Below, one piece after another: positions 29,963 to 39,303 of a stretch of DNA of 64,000 nt (positions are counted from its first letter, which is position 1; every line of letters begins with the position of its first letter). Origin of the DNA: Methylotenera sp. (GTDB lineage Bacteria > Pseudomonadota > Gammaproteobacteria > Burkholderiales > Methylophilaceae); the NCBI RefSeq assembly GCF_030684185.1, contig NZ_JAUXOY010000014.1, positions 528,001-592,000 on the forward strand, read 5' to 3'. The notes below the pieces were generated by a model, which saw only the letters and a program-made list of their open reading frames with translations, was not told where the DNA came from and did not search any database. The translations under genes were made by a program, and so were the position numbers.

Positions 29963-30670
29963 ATGACTCAGCAGGATTTATCAAAACGTCTTACGTACAA
30001 GTTTGTAGATAAAAATCTGCTTACACAGGCCTTGACCCATCGCAGTTATGCCGCCCAAAATAATGAACGGTTAGAGTATTTAGGCGATGGCGCGCTTAAT
30101 TTTATTATTGCCAATCAATTGTATCAGCGTTTTCCAACACTGGCTGAGGGCGATCTAAGCCGCTTGCGAGCGCAACTGGTGAAAGAAGCTACCATTAGTG
30201 AAATAGCCTTTTCGCTCAATATAGGCGATGCACTTAAATTAGGTGAAGGTGAACTGAAAAGTGCGGGCTGGCGAAGGCCCTCTATACTAGCAGATGCGCT
30301 TGAGGCTATTATTGGAGCGGTATATCTGGATGGTGGTTTTTCTGCAGCTGAAGCGTTAGTGTTACAATTTTATACAGACAAGCTCGATACCATCGACCCT
30401 AAAATAATTGATAAAGATGCAAAATCCTTGCTGCAGGAATTGCTTCAAGGCAAAAAAATAACAGTACCGGAATACACCGTTACACACTTAGAAGGCGAAG
30501 CGCACGCACAAGTGTTTAAAGTAGAGTGTTGGATAGAGAAGTTAAATATTCGCACTCTTGGTGAGGGCACCAGCCGCCGTATTGCAGAGCAGCAGGCAGC
30601 TCAACTGGCTCTCGTAGCATTAGACAATCACTCCTTGGTAAATACTAAATTGGATAAACCGAAAAAATGA
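29963..30670 (+). CDS. rnc: Ribonuclease III
   Basis: Cleaves double-stranded RNA in rRNA and mRNA maturation. It has 235 aa. The endonuclease domain has the signature [11 protein letters not shown] (a Gly where many have Ser) and [16 protein letters not shown] with the metal-binding acidic residues. The C-terminal double-stranded RNA-binding domain begins near residue 155 ([11 protein letters not shown]). It overlaps era by 4 nt, the usual coupled arrangement. Confidence 0.96.
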   Translation: MTQQDLSKRLTYKFVDKNLLTQALTHRSYAAQNNERLEYLGDGALNFIIANQLYQRFPTLAEGDLSRLRAQLVKEATISEIAFSLNIGDALKLGEGELKSAGWRRPSILADALEAIIGAVYLDGGFSAAEALVLQFYTDKLDTIDPKIIDKDAKSLLQELLQGKKITVPEYTVTHLEGEAHAQVFKVECWIEKLNIRTLGEGTSRRIAEQQAAQLALVALDNHSLVNTKLDKPKK

Positions 30671-31578
30671 CAGATTCAGACTCAGACTTAGTAGCACCTT
30701 CTGCATTTAGATGTGGCACAGTTGCCATTGTGGGTCGGCCTAATGTGGGTAAGTCAACGTTACTTAACCACATTTTGGGGATGAAGTTAGCGATTACTTC
30801 ACGTAAGGCACAAACAACACGGCATCGTTTACTGGGTATTCATACCACTGACGATACACAGTTTTTATTTGTGGATACACCGGGCTTTCAGCAAAAGCAT
30901 CTTAATGCACTGAATAAAGGATTGAATAAAACTGTTACGCAAGTGCTGACTGAAGTGGATGTCGTGCTGTTTGTGATTGAGCCCATGAAATTAGGCGATG
31001 CTGATCGAAAAGTATTGTCATTACTTTCAGAAAAAACACCCACATTTTTAGTCGTCAATAAATTAGATTTAATGGGGGACAAAGGTAATATATTGCCGCT
31101 GATTCAAGACTTTGATTTGGAATTTCCTTTTGCAGAAATCGTACCTGTGAGCGCTAAGAAGAGTCTAAATTTGGACGAGCTTTTGCAAGCCATTCGTAAA
31201 TATTTGCCCGAGCAAGCGGCGATTTATTCTGAAGATGAACTCACAGATAAAAATGAGCGATTTTTAGCTGCTGAATTGGTGCGCGAGAAAATTTTCAGAT
31301 TAGTCGGTGATGAACTTCCTTACGCGGTCACCGTGGAAATTGAAAAGTTTGAAGTAATTGGCAACTTACGTCGCATTTTTGTTGCCATTATTGTCGATAA
31401 AGATAGCCAGAAACCCATGCTCATCGGTAAGAATGGTGAGAAAATGAAGCAGATTTCCACTGAAGCTAGGCAGGATATGGAAAAGCTGTTTGGCGGAAAA
31501 GTTTATCTGGAAACTTGGGTGAAAGTTAAAGGCGGCTGGGCAGACGATGAGCGAGCGTTAAAGTCACTTGGATATTAA
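30667..31578 (+). CDS. era: GTPase Era
   Basis: Essential GTPase that binds the 3' end of 16S rRNA during 30S assembly. It has 303 aa. G motifs: GRPNVGKST, the DTPGFQQK switch, NKLD and SAKK. The C-terminal KH domain carries [11 protein letters not shown]. Its start overlaps the rnc stop. Confidence 0.97.
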   Translation: MTDSDSDLVAPSAFRCGTVAIVGRPNVGKSTLLNHILGMKLAITSRKAQTTRHRLLGIHTTDDTQFLFVDTPGFQQKHLNALNKGLNKTVTQVLTEVDVVLFVIEPMKLGDADRKVLSLLSEKTPTFLVVNKLDLMGDKGNILPLIQDFDLEFPFAEIVPVSAKKSLNLDELLQAIRKYLPEQAAIYSEDELTDKNERFLAAELVREKIFRLVGDELPYAVTVEIEKFEVIGNLRRIFVAIIVDKDSQKPMLIGKNGEKMKQISTEARQDMEKLFGGKVYLETWVKVKGGWADDERALKSLGY

Positions 31579-31623
31579 TTAAATCGCCAATCTTAATAAA
31601 TCAGCGGTCTAATTTGAGTTTTC

Positions 31624-32358
31624 ATGGCCTCAGTCAATATTCATCGTCAAGACAATCAGCCAGTGTATGTGCTACATACCTATCCATTTAAAGAAACAAG
31701 TTTAGTTGTTGAGTTGTTTGCACACGGCTTTGGCCGCGTAGCAACTACGGCTAAAGGTGCAAGGCGTCCAAGGTCAGCCATGCGCGGTATGTTGCAGTCT
31801 TTTCAGCCATTAATTGCGACATGGTCTGGAAAGCTGGAACTTAAAACGCTACACAGTTTAGATTGGGGTGGAGGACTATTGCTGCTGAAGGGCGAAGCAC
31901 TCATGTGTGGATTTTATCTCAATGAGTTGTTACTGCGCTTGCTACCGCGTGAAGACCCACATGAAGCCCTTTTTGAATATTACAGTGCAACATTAAAAAT
32001 ACTGGCTAGCGGTGAGGATTTAGCTACTACTCTCCGACGTTTTGAGCTAAAACTTTTGCAGGAATTAGGCTATGCGATTCCATTGCATCAGGATGTGAGT
32101 CATGAGCAAATTGTAGAAACAGAAAGTTATCGCTATATGGCTGAACATGGAGCTACCAGATTGAGCGGTGCATTAAATAGTCAAAAAAATGGCGTACAAT
32201 TATTTGGCAAAACTTTAATAGATATGGCTAGTGATGACTACCGTAACACCCAAACACAACAGCAAAGTAAGCAGTTAATGCGCTATTTGTTAGCGCATTA
32301 TTTGGGCGATAAGCCATTGCACACAAGGCAATTGCTCATTGACTTACAAGGGTTGTAA
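31624..32358 (+). CDS. recO: DNA repair protein RecO
   Basis: RecF-pathway mediator that loads RecA onto SSB-coated DNA and anneals strands. It has 244 aa. The N-terminal OB fold begins with the typical [25 protein letters not shown] block (residues about 13-33), then [11 protein letters not shown]. The C-terminal helical part is less conserved and no zinc cysteines are seen. The era-recO-pdxJ order supports it. Confidence 0.94.
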   Translation: MASVNIHRQDNQPVYVLHTYPFKETSLVVELFAHGFGRVATTAKGARRPRSAMRGMLQSFQPLIATWSGKLELKTLHSLDWGGGLLLLKGEALMCGFYLNELLLRLLPREDPHEALFEYYSATLKILASGEDLATTLRRFELKLLQELGYAIPLHQDVSHEQIVETESYRYMAEHGATRLSGALNSQKNGVQLFGKTLIDMASDDYRNTQTQQQSKQLMRYLLAHYLGDKPLHTRQLLIDLQGL

Positions 32359-32399
32359 ATGCTGGCGATTTTATAAATTTAAAAGATAGAAAATTAATA

Positions 32400-33128
32400 A
32401 TGATTAAATTAGGTGTCAACATAGACCACGTCGCAACAATCCGTCAGGCACGCGGCACCAAGTACCCAAGTGTAGTGCAAGCAGCCTTGCGAGCCGAACA
32501 GTCAGGTGCAGATAGCATCACGCTGCATCTTCGTGAAGATCGCCGCCACATGCAGGATGCCGATGTGCGCGCTTTGAGGGGTCTGCTGCAAACTCGCATG
32601 AATCTTGAATGTGCGGTGACTGATGAAATGATAAGCATTGCGCTAGAAGTTGCCCCGCAGGACGTATGTTTAGTGCCTGAGCGTCGTGAAGAGCGCACGA
32701 CAGAGGGTGGCCTTGATGTAGTAGGTAATTTTGCAAATGTGCAAAATGCTGTTAAAAAATTAAGTGATGCAGGCATTCGAGTTTCATTATTTATTGGGCC
32801 GGATACTGCACAAATCGAAGCAGCAAAAAAAGCAGGTGCACCTGTGATTGAGTTACACACTGGCACCTTTGCAGATGCTGAAAATCCGGCAGACAAAGTG
32901 CGTGAGTTGCAGCGCATAAAGGATGCAGTCAGTCACGGTTTGAAACTGGGCTTGGTGGTCAATGCTGGTCATGGCTTGCATTATCATAATGTGCATGAAA
33001 TCGCCTCAATCGAAGGTATAGATGAGTTAAATATTGGTCATGCAATCGTAGCGCACGCACTTTTTGTGGGTTGGGATAACGCTGTTCGTGAAATGAAGGC
33101 ATTGGTTAAAGAGTTTTCATACGCGTAA
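32400..33128 (+). CDS. pdxJ: Pyridoxine 5'-phosphate synthase
   Basis: TIM-barrel enzyme condensing 1-deoxyxylulose 5-phosphate with 3-amino-1-hydroxyacetone phosphate in PLP synthesis. It has 242 aa. Diagnostic stretches: [17 protein letters not shown] at the start, [29 protein letters not shown], and HAGHG-like [11 protein letters not shown] near the end. PLP is the cofactor of the two desulfurases and of glgP in this window. Confidence 0.96.
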   Translation: MIKLGVNIDHVATIRQARGTKYPSVVQAALRAEQSGADSITLHLREDRRHMQDADVRALRGLLQTRMNLECAVTDEMISIALEVAPQDVCLVPERREERTTEGGLDVVGNFANVQNAVKKLSDAGIRVSLFIGPDTAQIEAAKKAGAPVIELHTGTFADAENPADKVRELQRIKDAVSHGLKLGLVVNAGHGLHYHNVHEIASIEGIDELNIGHAIVAHALFVGWDNAVREMKALVKEFSYA

Positions 33129-33169
33129 ATCAGCCAATTTTATTTAACCCTTAATAAGACTTCATCTAT

Positions 33170-33547
33170 ATGATTTTCGGCATAGGTACAGATATCGTTG
33201 AAGTGTCTCGTATTGAAACTTCCATCGCGCAATTCGGGGATGACTTTGCCAAACGAATTTTGGCGGAAAGTGAATTTGAGAGCTATCAACAATCTCTTAT
33301 CAAAGCGCGTTTTTTAGCCAAGCGTTTTGCAGCTAAAGAGGCATTTTCAAAGGCTCTGGGTACTGGTTTGCGCACCCCAGCGACCTTTCAAAATATTGCA
33401 GTTTCACACGATGAATTAGGTAAACCTATTTTAGTGTTGGCATTAGAGTTACAGTCTTTCATGCAGACTAAAAATATCACGCAAACACACATTAGTATCA
33501 GTGATGAAAAGAATCTCGCAGCTGCGTTTGTGGTGCTTGAATCGTGA
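33170..33547 (+). CDS. acpS: Holo-[acyl-carrier-protein] synthase
   Basis: Transfers the 4'-phosphopantetheine arm from CoA to acyl carrier protein. It has 125 aa. Motifs: GIGTDIVEVSRIE at the N-terminus with the metal-binding Asp, and RFLAKRFAAKEAFSKALGTG. It follows pdxJ as in many proteobacteria, and overlaps the next gene by 4 nt (GTGA). Confidence 0.95.
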   Translation: MIFGIGTDIVEVSRIETSIAQFGDDFAKRILAESEFESYQQSLIKARFLAKRFAAKEAFSKALGTGLRTPATFQNIAVSHDELGKPILVLALELQSFMQTKNITQTHISISDEKNLAAAFVVLES

Positions 33548-34326
33548 GTGCTGGCATGGATGCAGCGCGTCGATTTGGTGGCGTTTCCCGTTTATATGGT
33601 GCAAAGGGCTTAGCCAAATTAAAGGCTGCACACATCTGCGTGATTGGCATTGGTGGTGTGGGTTCTTGGGCGGCCGAGGCGCTGGCTCGCAACGCCGTTG
33701 GCGCCATCACTTTAATTGATTTAGACAACATTGCAGAATCAAATGTTAATCGGCAATTACATGCTGTCGATGGTGCCTTCGGTAAAGCCAAAGTGACTGC
33801 AATGGCTGAGCGTATTAGACTGATAAATCCATCTGCAAGTGTGAATGAGATTGAAGATTTCGTTACAATTGAAAACGTTAGTAGCACGTTAAATCAGTCG
33901 TTTGATGGCGTGATTGATTGCATCGATGATGCTAAAGCCAAGGCAGCAATTGCTAATTTCTGCATGGCGAACAGTATTTCATTGGTCATGACTGGTGCTG
34001 CTGGTGGGCGCTTAGATGCAACCCGTATCAAGCAAGCTGATTTAAGCCAGGTTAGTCATGATAAGTTACTTGCCAAAGTGCGTAACTTATTGCGTCGCGA
34101 CTATGGATTCAATAATGGTCACAGTACAAAAGGCAAGTCACCGAAATTGGATATTCAATGTGTTTACTCCGATGAGGACGTCATTAAGCCTGATAGTGCA
34201 TGTGAGGTCAGTGAAACTGCAATGACTGGATTAAACTGCGCAGGCTATGGCTCAAGCGTGTGTGTGACAGCGCCTTTTGGTTTTGTGGCGGCTGGTTTGC
34301 TGTTGCAACAAATACTGAACGACTAG
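33544..34326 (+). CDS. tcdA: tRNA threonylcarbamoyladenosine dehydratase TcdA (CsdL/YgdL)
   Basis: E1-like ATP-dependent enzyme that cyclises t6A37 in tRNA to ct6A. It has 260 aa. An N-terminal RRFGGVSRLYG is followed by the Rossmann ATP-binding motif IGIGGVGSWAAEALAR and the DLDNIAESNVNRQ stretch with the adenylation residues. The start codon is GTG overlapping the acpS stop; an ATG at 33556 (MDAARRF) is an alternative. The CsdA-CsdE sulfur partners are not adjacent. Confidence 0.92.
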   Translation: MSAGMDAARRFGGVSRLYGAKGLAKLKAAHICVIGIGGVGSWAAEALARNAVGAITLIDLDNIAESNVNRQLHAVDGAFGKAKVTAMAERIRLINPSASVNEIEDFVTIENVSSTLNQSFDGVIDCIDDAKAKAAIANFCMANSISLVMTGAAGGRLDATRIKQADLSQVSHDKLLAKVRNLLRRDYGFNNGHSTKGKSPKLDIQCVYSDEDVIKPDSACEVSETAMTGLNCAGYGSSVCVTAPFGFVAAGLLLQQILND

Positions 34327-34368
34327 TGTTAGCAAGTCACTTAAATGAAGTGTTAGTTTTACATCAAA

Positions 34369-34386
34369 AATTCATTAAACTGTCAT
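34369..34386 (+). promoter_or_regulatory. Pho-box-like site upstream of ppk
   Basis: AATTCAT-TAAA-CTGTCAT: the second heptamer matches the PhoB half-site CTGTCAT perfectly, the first at four of seven, with the canonical 4-nt spacing. It lies 43 nt before the ppk ATG. Phosphate control of polyphosphate kinase is known in other proteobacteria. Confidence 0.5.
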
Positions 34387-34428
34387 AATCGGCGCATACC
34401 ATTAAAGCACAATAAACTAGATGATTTT

Positions 34429-36510
34429 ATGCGCTTAACTTACCCACCTTTAAAGCTACTCAATCGCGACATTAGTATTTTGGCGTTCAATCAGCGGGTG
34501 TTGAGTCTTGCACAAAACCCTGACTATCCGCTACTTGAGCGATTGCGTTTTGTTTGTATTGTTTCTTCAAATCTTGATGAGTTTTTTGAGGTGCGTGCAG
34601 CCCCGCATGTCGATGCTATGCGCGATGAGCAACAGCAGAGCGAGATCAATGTACACAGTTATCAGGCAATTTCAGATGTAGCACATGCGCTGGTTAATAA
34701 GCAGTATCAGATTTTTAATACAGAATTAATGCCAGCGCTTGCCAATCATGGCGTCCATTTAGTGTCACATGGCGACCGTACAGCAGAACAACGCCGATGG
34801 GTTGCAAAGTATTTTGAATCTGAAGTGCGTCCATTATTAGTGCCTGTCGCACTTGATCCTTCGCATCCATTTCCGTTAGTGGCTAATAAAGCGCTTAATT
34901 TTATTGTATTGCTTGGCGGCAATGATGCCTTTGGTCGGAGTAATAATATTGCCATTGTTAAAGTGCCAAGAGTGTTGCCGCGCTTAATTAAACTGCCTAA
35001 AAACTTAAGTGATAAACAGCAGAAATTTGTATCTTTATCAAGCGTGATTCGGGCACATTTGTCGAGTTTATTCACAGGTCGAGAGGTGATAAATTTCTCG
35101 CAATTCAGGGTTACACGCCATTCGGATTTGGCGGTTGATGAAGAGGATGTTAAAAACTTGCGCACCGCGTTACGAAAAGGTTTGGTACAACGTAATTTTG
35201 GTGATGCGGTAAGGTTGGAAGTGTCACATGGTTGTGATGAGAAATTAGCCAAATTTTTATTGCAACAGTTTGACTTACCAGAACAATCTTTGTATCGCGT
35301 GAATGGCCTTGTGAACTTGGCTAGGTTGATGCAGCTAGCAGATTTAGCAGAAGGTAATGATCTTAAGTTTAAACCATTTGAACCTAAGATTAGTCAGCAG
35401 TTAGTGCCTAATCAATCATTTTTTACGCAGTTGAAACAACAGGACATATTAATTCATCAGCCGTATGAAAGTTTTGAGTCGGTCATTGATTTCTTGCGTG
35501 AAGCGGTTTACGACCCAGATGTCTTGTCTATTCAGCAGACTATCTATCGAACTGGCTCGGATCCACGTATGTTGAAATTGTTACAAGAAGCCGTGCGACG
35601 TGGCAAAGAGGTGATGGCGGTAGTGGAGCTGAAAGCCAGGTTTGATGAAGAAGCTAATATCAACTGGGCTGAAGATCTGGAGTCTGTTGGAGCACAAGTG
35701 GTTTACGGTATTGTCGGTTTAAAAACACATGCAAAAATGTTGCTGGTCATGCGTCGCGAAGGCTCACAATTAAAACACTATGGGCATGTTTCTACAGGTA
35801 ACTACAACCCCAGAACCGCACGTTTATATACGGATGTGAGTATGCTGACATCTGATATTCAAATAACACGTGATATGGAGTATCTGTTCAGGCATATTGC
35901 CAGTCAGGTTAAGCTACTGCGCATGCAAAAGTTATTGGTTGCGCCTTTTAATTTGCACAGACAAATGCTTGCCAAAATCAGAAGTGCAGAACTTGCTGCA
36001 AAGGCAGGTAAAACTGCAACTATTATTTTGAAAATGAATGCACTTACTGACGAAGCCTTAGTTGTAGCCTTGGTGAAGGCTGGCCGGGCTGGGGTAGAAG
36101 TTGATTTGATTTTACGTGGGGCCTGCATATTGCCTGTAGACGCTCCTGGATTGGATGGGCGTATCCGTGTTAGGTCTATTATTGGTCGGTTATTAGAACA
36201 TTCCCGTATTTTTTATTTTAAAATCGATCAAGTAGAAAACATGTGGCTTTCTAGTGCAGACTGGATGAATCGTAACATGATGCGTCGTGTAGAAATTGCG
36301 TGGCCTATTACAGATGAAAAGAATCGAGCTCGGATTTTGCAGGAGTGCTGCCAAATGTCTTTGGATGATAATCAGGATGCCTGGTTACTTAACCAGGAGG
36401 GTACATATACATTGGGCGCACCTAAGTTAACCCAGTCCAAAGCCAAAGCAGTGGCGCAAGAACAAACTTTAAGTGCTCAACAGCTGCTGCTTCAAAAATA
36501 TGCTAATTAG
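34429..36510 (+). CDS. ppk: Polyphosphate kinase 1
   Basis: Makes inorganic polyphosphate from ATP via an autophosphorylated histidine. It has 693 aa (E. coli 688). The N-terminal domain (LNRDISILAFNQRVL, SSNLDEFFEVR) is followed by the head domain and two PLD-like C domains. The phosphorylated histidine is His434 in THAKMLL and the second catalytic histidine His591 in EHSRIF, matching His435 and His592 of E. coli. A phosphohistidine phosphatase follows 21 nt later and ppx lies on the other strand 1 kb on, so this is a polyphosphate block, with ppx not in the same transcript. Confidence 0.97.
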   Translation: MRLTYPPLKLLNRDISILAFNQRVLSLAQNPDYPLLERLRFVCIVSSNLDEFFEVRAAPHVDAMRDEQQQSEINVHSYQAISDVAHALVNKQYQIFNTELMPALANHGVHLVSHGDRTAEQRRWVAKYFESEVRPLLVPVALDPSHPFPLVANKALNFIVLLGGNDAFGRSNNIAIVKVPRVLPRLIKLPKNLSDKQQKFVSLSSVIRAHLSSLFTGREVINFSQFRVTRHSDLAVDEEDVKNLRTALRKGLVQRNFGDAVRLEVSHGCDEKLAKFLLQQFDLPEQSLYRVNGLVNLARLMQLADLAEGNDLKFKPFEPKISQQLVPNQSFFTQLKQQDILIHQPYESFESVIDFLREAVYDPDVLSIQQTIYRTGSDPRMLKLLQEAVRRGKEVMAVVELKARFDEEANINWAEDLESVGAQVVYGIVGLKTHAKMLLVMRREGSQLKHYGHVSTGNYNPRTARLYTDVSMLTSDIQITRDMEYLFRHIASQVKLLRMQKLLVAPFNLHRQMLAKIRSAELAAKAGKTATIILKMNALTDEALVVALVKAGRAGVEVDLILRGACILPVDAPGLDGRIRVRSIIGRLLEHSRIFYFKIDQVENMWLSSADWMNRNMMRRVEIAWPITDEKNRARILQECCQMSLDDNQDAWLLNQEGTYTLGAPKLTQSKAKAVAQEQTLSAQQLLLQKYAN

Positions 36511-36531
36511 TATTGAACTGCAGGAAACATA

Positions 36532-37005
36532 ATGGCGAATTTAATTTTATGGCGACATGCTGAAGCCGAAGTGCAGGGCGCAAATGGTTTGGATACAAAT
36601 CGAATCTTAACCAAAAATGGCCGTAAAGATGCAGTAAAAATGGCAAAGTGGCTAAGCCAGCATTTGCCGCCAAATACAGAGATTTTATGTAGCCCAGCCA
36701 AGCGTTGCCTTGAGACTGCAGAAGCTTTGCAAAACTTTAGCCGGCTTGAAATTAAAATAGCCGATTTTTTAAGCGTGGATAGTACAGTGGAGCAGATTGC
36801 CAAAAAAATAACAAATGACGACAGTACTAAAACCATACTGGTTATCGGCCATCAGCCAAACCTAGGGATGTTAATTGCAAAGTTACTGGGTATGAACGAA
36901 AGTGCCTGCGTGGTGAAAAAGGGCGCAGTTTGGTGGCTGCGCCAACGTGAGGTAAGCGGGGTATTGCAGACTTATCTATTTACGGTACAACACCCAGATT
37001 ACTAA
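36532..37005 (+). CDS. sixA: Phosphohistidine phosphatase SixA-like
   Basis: Histidine-phosphatase (phosphoglycerate mutase-like) superfamily, 157 aa, close to SixA. Catalytic motif LWRHAEAEV near the N-terminus, SPAKRCLETAE, and the second histidine in IGHQPNLG. In E. coli SixA dephosphorylates histidine phosphotransfer proteins. It probably shares the ppk transcript. The true substrate here is not evident. Confidence 0.87.
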   Translation: MANLILWRHAEAEVQGANGLDTNRILTKNGRKDAVKMAKWLSQHLPPNTEILCSPAKRCLETAEALQNFSRLEIKIADFLSVDSTVEQIAKKITNDDSTKTILVIGHQPNLGMLIAKLLGMNESACVVKKGAVWWLRQREVSGVLQTYLFTVQHPDY

Positions 37006-37024
37006 ACTACATCATAGTGGCAGT

Positions 37025-37459
37025 TTATTTATTTTTTGGTCTTCCTGTTTTGATGGTAGGCACTTTGCTCATAGCTGCTTTTAAAGCAGCATCAGTCATC
37101 GCAGTCAGAAGCATAATTCCGGCACGTAGTAATTCACTTTTTTTAGCGGGCTGGCCTAGTTTCGCTAAACGTTCTTTTAACACATAAAATTGCGCATATT
37201 CAGCTTTAGGCATTGTAAAGCTATCGCGCTCCATTTTCAATTTAGGAACTTTTTCTTTTACAGGCTTGGTGACTTTAGCTTTGCTAACCACTGCCACAGG
37301 TTTGGCGCTAGCTGGTTTTACAGCCGCTGATTGCGCTGCAGCTGGATTTGAAACAACAGGTTTAGTCGTAACAGGTTTTTTTACTGGAGCCTTTACAGGC
37401 TCAATTTTATTGACGGGTGCACTTAAAGCAGCTGCTTGCAGTTGATTGATTTTTGACAT
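37025..37459 (-). CDS. Small Lys/Ala/Pro-rich protein with a ribbon-helix-helix-like C-terminus
   Basis: 144 aa from the ATG at 37459, chosen because GGAG lies 6 nt upstream; an in-frame TTG at 37471 is rejected. The first 75 residues are a basic, Ala/Pro/Lys/Val-rich repetitive stretch with no fold expected. The rest (RDSFTMPKAEYAQF...KKSELLRAGIMLL...TGRPKNK) has the strand-helix-helix pattern of RHH-type DNA-binding proteins and resembles a conserved betaproteobacterial hypothetical (from memory). A perfect 25-bp palindrome sits between its promoter and start, suggesting autoregulation. The histone-H1-like tail could also bind DNA. Function unknown. Confidence 0.75.
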   Translation of the reverse strand: MSKINQLQAAALSAPVNKIEPVKAPVKKPVTTKPVVSNPAAAQSAAVKPASAKPVAVVSKAKVTKPVKEKVPKLKMERDSFTMPKAEYAQFYVLKERLAKLGQPAKKSELLRAGIMLLTAMTDAALKAAMSKVPTIKTGRPKNK

Positions 37460-37475
37460 TGAAATCTCCAAAATA

Positions 37476-37500
37476 AACGGTATAAACAGTTTATACCGTT
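37476..37500 (-). promoter_or_regulatory. Perfect 25-bp palindrome, probable operator
   Basis: AACGGTATAAAC (37476-37487), one central base, then its exact complement at 37489-37500. It lies 17 nt upstream of the start of the RHH-like gene and just downstream of a TTGACA-N17-CATATT promoter, so a bound protein would block early transcription. A hairpin terminator for ppx is a less likely alternative. Confidence 0.7.
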
Positions 37501-37512
37501 AAGCCTGCTTTG

Positions 37513-37541
37513 AATATGAAATATTTATGACAATTTGTCAA
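37513..37541 (-). promoter_or_regulatory. Promoter of the RHH-like gene
   Basis: On the minus strand, TTGACA (37536-37541, perfect) and CATATT (37513-37518, four of six) are separated by 17 bp. The -35 overlaps the ppx stop codon. Predicted start near 37506, immediately before the palindrome. Confidence 0.55.
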
Positions 37542-39091
37542 TTGTTTGCTATTTCATAACGCCAATTTATCTTTTGCCAAGCCAGGGTTTCTTCATCTAG
37601 CAAATAATAGGATTGAGGGTATTTATCAGGCCATGTTTTTGGTAAAGTTAACCGAATGGTGTTGTTTGCGTTGTTGTTTGCGTTGTTTTTTGCATAGTGA
37701 AGCTGAAAGCCTCGCAGGTTAGGCATTTGGCGGGCATGGCATAAAATAACGGCTAAACGTAAGCAGATTAATTGCATGACAAAAATACGGTCAGTAAAAT
37801 CCGCTTCTAATCGTTTCAATTTCGCCTTTTGGCCTAATATTAACAAACTCAAGCAATGTAATTCACTTTGAGAAAATCCTGCAGGTTCAGTATGCTCCAG
37901 TATATATGCACCATGTAAATGTGCATCAATTGGTGAGACGATACAGCCAATTTCATGTAATAGTCCCGCCCAGTATAATTTACGGGAGTGTAGCTGGCGC
38001 TCGCCCTGTGCAAATTGAATATCTTCACTTATTTTTTCAAACAACTTTTCTGCAACATCTGCTACTGTTTTAGCGTGAGTTTCGTCTACATCAAACTTGC
38101 GAGCTAAGCGCTTTACAGAGGCGTTTCTTAAATCCACCATATCATTTTCACGGGCTAGCATGTCATATAGCAAGCCGTGCCTGAGTGCGCCTTGTGCAAC
38201 ATTTAAAGTTTCAATATTTAAAAAATCAAATATAGCGATTAATATGGATAAACCACCAGCAATCACAGGTTTTCGATCTTCTCTTAGTCCAAGCAGGCGC
38301 AGTTTATCAACATGTCGAGTGCGTAATAACTCTTCGCGTAACCAATGTAAGCCCTCTTTGGTCACAGCATCAGCAGGTCTGCCGTATTGCACTAAAACAT
38401 CAGCCACCGCGCTTACCGTGCCGGAGGCGCCGTAGGCAACGTCCCATTGCTTGGTGCTAAAGTTAGCCCCTAGCGTTTCAAATATAGATTCAGCAGCAAT
38501 TTCTGCACGGGTAAATGCTTTTTCAGTGTAATCGCCAGTACCAAAATGCTTGAGTGACCACGCTACCGAACCTACATGTAACGAGGCCGTATGGTGCGAT
38601 GTAAAGCCTTGTCCTAAAATAAACTCCGTAGAGCGCCCACCAATATCAATCACCAGCCGCCTATCATTCGATTGCGGTAGAAATCGACTTACACCCTGAT
38701 AAATGAGTCGCGCTTCTTCAACGCCGGAAATCACCTCTACATCAAACCCCAGCGCTTTTTTAGCAAGCTTGATAAACACATCACGATTATTCGCTTCTCG
38801 TAAAGTTTGGGTTGCTACGGCACGCACGTGAGAGGCATCAAAGCCCTGAAGGCGTTCGCCAAACCTTGCTAGGCAGCGTATACCGCGTTCTATGGACTCT
38901 GCTGTCAGGTTGCGATCTTCATCTAAATCACCGCCTTGTCGCACGGCTTCTTTCAGGTATTCTACACGCTGAATATGACCGCTATCCAAACGGCCAATTT
39001 CCAGCCGAAAGCTATTGGAACCTAAGTCAATCGCGGCCAGCAAAGCTTTATCTGCAGGATTGGGGGGCAAGTTATTTGGGAGATTTTCCAT
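37538..39091 (-). CDS. ppx: Exopolyphosphatase (Ppx/GppA family)
   Basis: Hydrolyses polyphosphate from the ends, and family members also act on pppGpp. It has 517 aa (E. coli Ppx 513). The ASKHA ATPase-like fold is marked by AIDLGSNSFRLEI near residue 20 and VIDIGGRSTEFILG near 148; a C-terminal HD-like helical domain (LHEIGCIVSPIDAHLHGAYI) is present as in long-form Ppx. A repeated Asn stretch (KNNANNNANN) near the C-terminus is an oddity encoded by a small GTT-rich repeat. It is divergent from htpG and converges toward ppk-sixA. Confidence 0.94.
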   Translation of the reverse strand: MENLPNNLPPNPADKALLAAIDLGSNSFRLEIGRLDSGHIQRVEYLKEAVRQGGDLDEDRNLTAESIERGIRCLARFGERLQGFDASHVRAVATQTLREANNRDVFIKLAKKALGFDVEVISGVEEARLIYQGVSRFLPQSNDRRLVIDIGGRSTEFILGQGFTSHHTASLHVGSVAWSLKHFGTGDYTEKAFTRAEIAAESIFETLGANFSTKQWDVAYGASGTVSAVADVLVQYGRPADAVTKEGLHWLREELLRTRHVDKLRLLGLREDRKPVIAGGLSILIAIFDFLNIETLNVAQGALRHGLLYDMLARENDMVDLRNASVKRLARKFDVDETHAKTVADVAEKLFEKISEDIQFAQGERQLHSRKLYWAGLLHEIGCIVSPIDAHLHGAYILEHTEPAGFSQSELHCLSLLILGQKAKLKRLEADFTDRIFVMQLICLRLAVILCHARQMPNLRGFQLHYAKNNANNNANNTIRLTLPKTWPDKYPQSYYLLDEETLAWQKINWRYEIANN

Positions 39092-39233
39092 AGTGACTTA
39101 TCGGTGGTTTATATGAGTTTTTAATAATGGAAAAAACAATAATATTGTTTATAGTGTAATTATAGTTTGAAAGTTTGATGACAAAGTTATATTTAATTGA
39201 ACAATTGTACTAATGTGAGTTAAATATATGCCG

Positions 39234-39261
39234 CTTGAAAAATTCTGTTTCATCCCCATTT
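39234..39261 (+). promoter_or_regulatory. Sigma-32 heat-shock promoter of htpG
   Basis: CTTGAAA (39234-39240), a 13-bp spacer, and CCCCATTT (39254-39261) match the RpoH consensus almost perfectly. The predicted start lies about 35 nt before the htpG ATG, which has AGGAGC upstream. Confidence 0.85.
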
Positions 39262-39303
39262 GTGCTTTATTGTTTTTCATTAACCTATTTAGGAGCTTAA
39301 TCT

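Noticed and set aside
32444-32917. 157-codon open frame opposite pdxJ
   Set aside because: Antisense to a fully conserved enzyme, Ser/Arg/Thr-rich shadow composition, no ribosome site or context.
34746-35252. 168-codon open frame opposite ppk
   Set aside because: Antisense shadow of a highly conserved coding region with no family resemblance.
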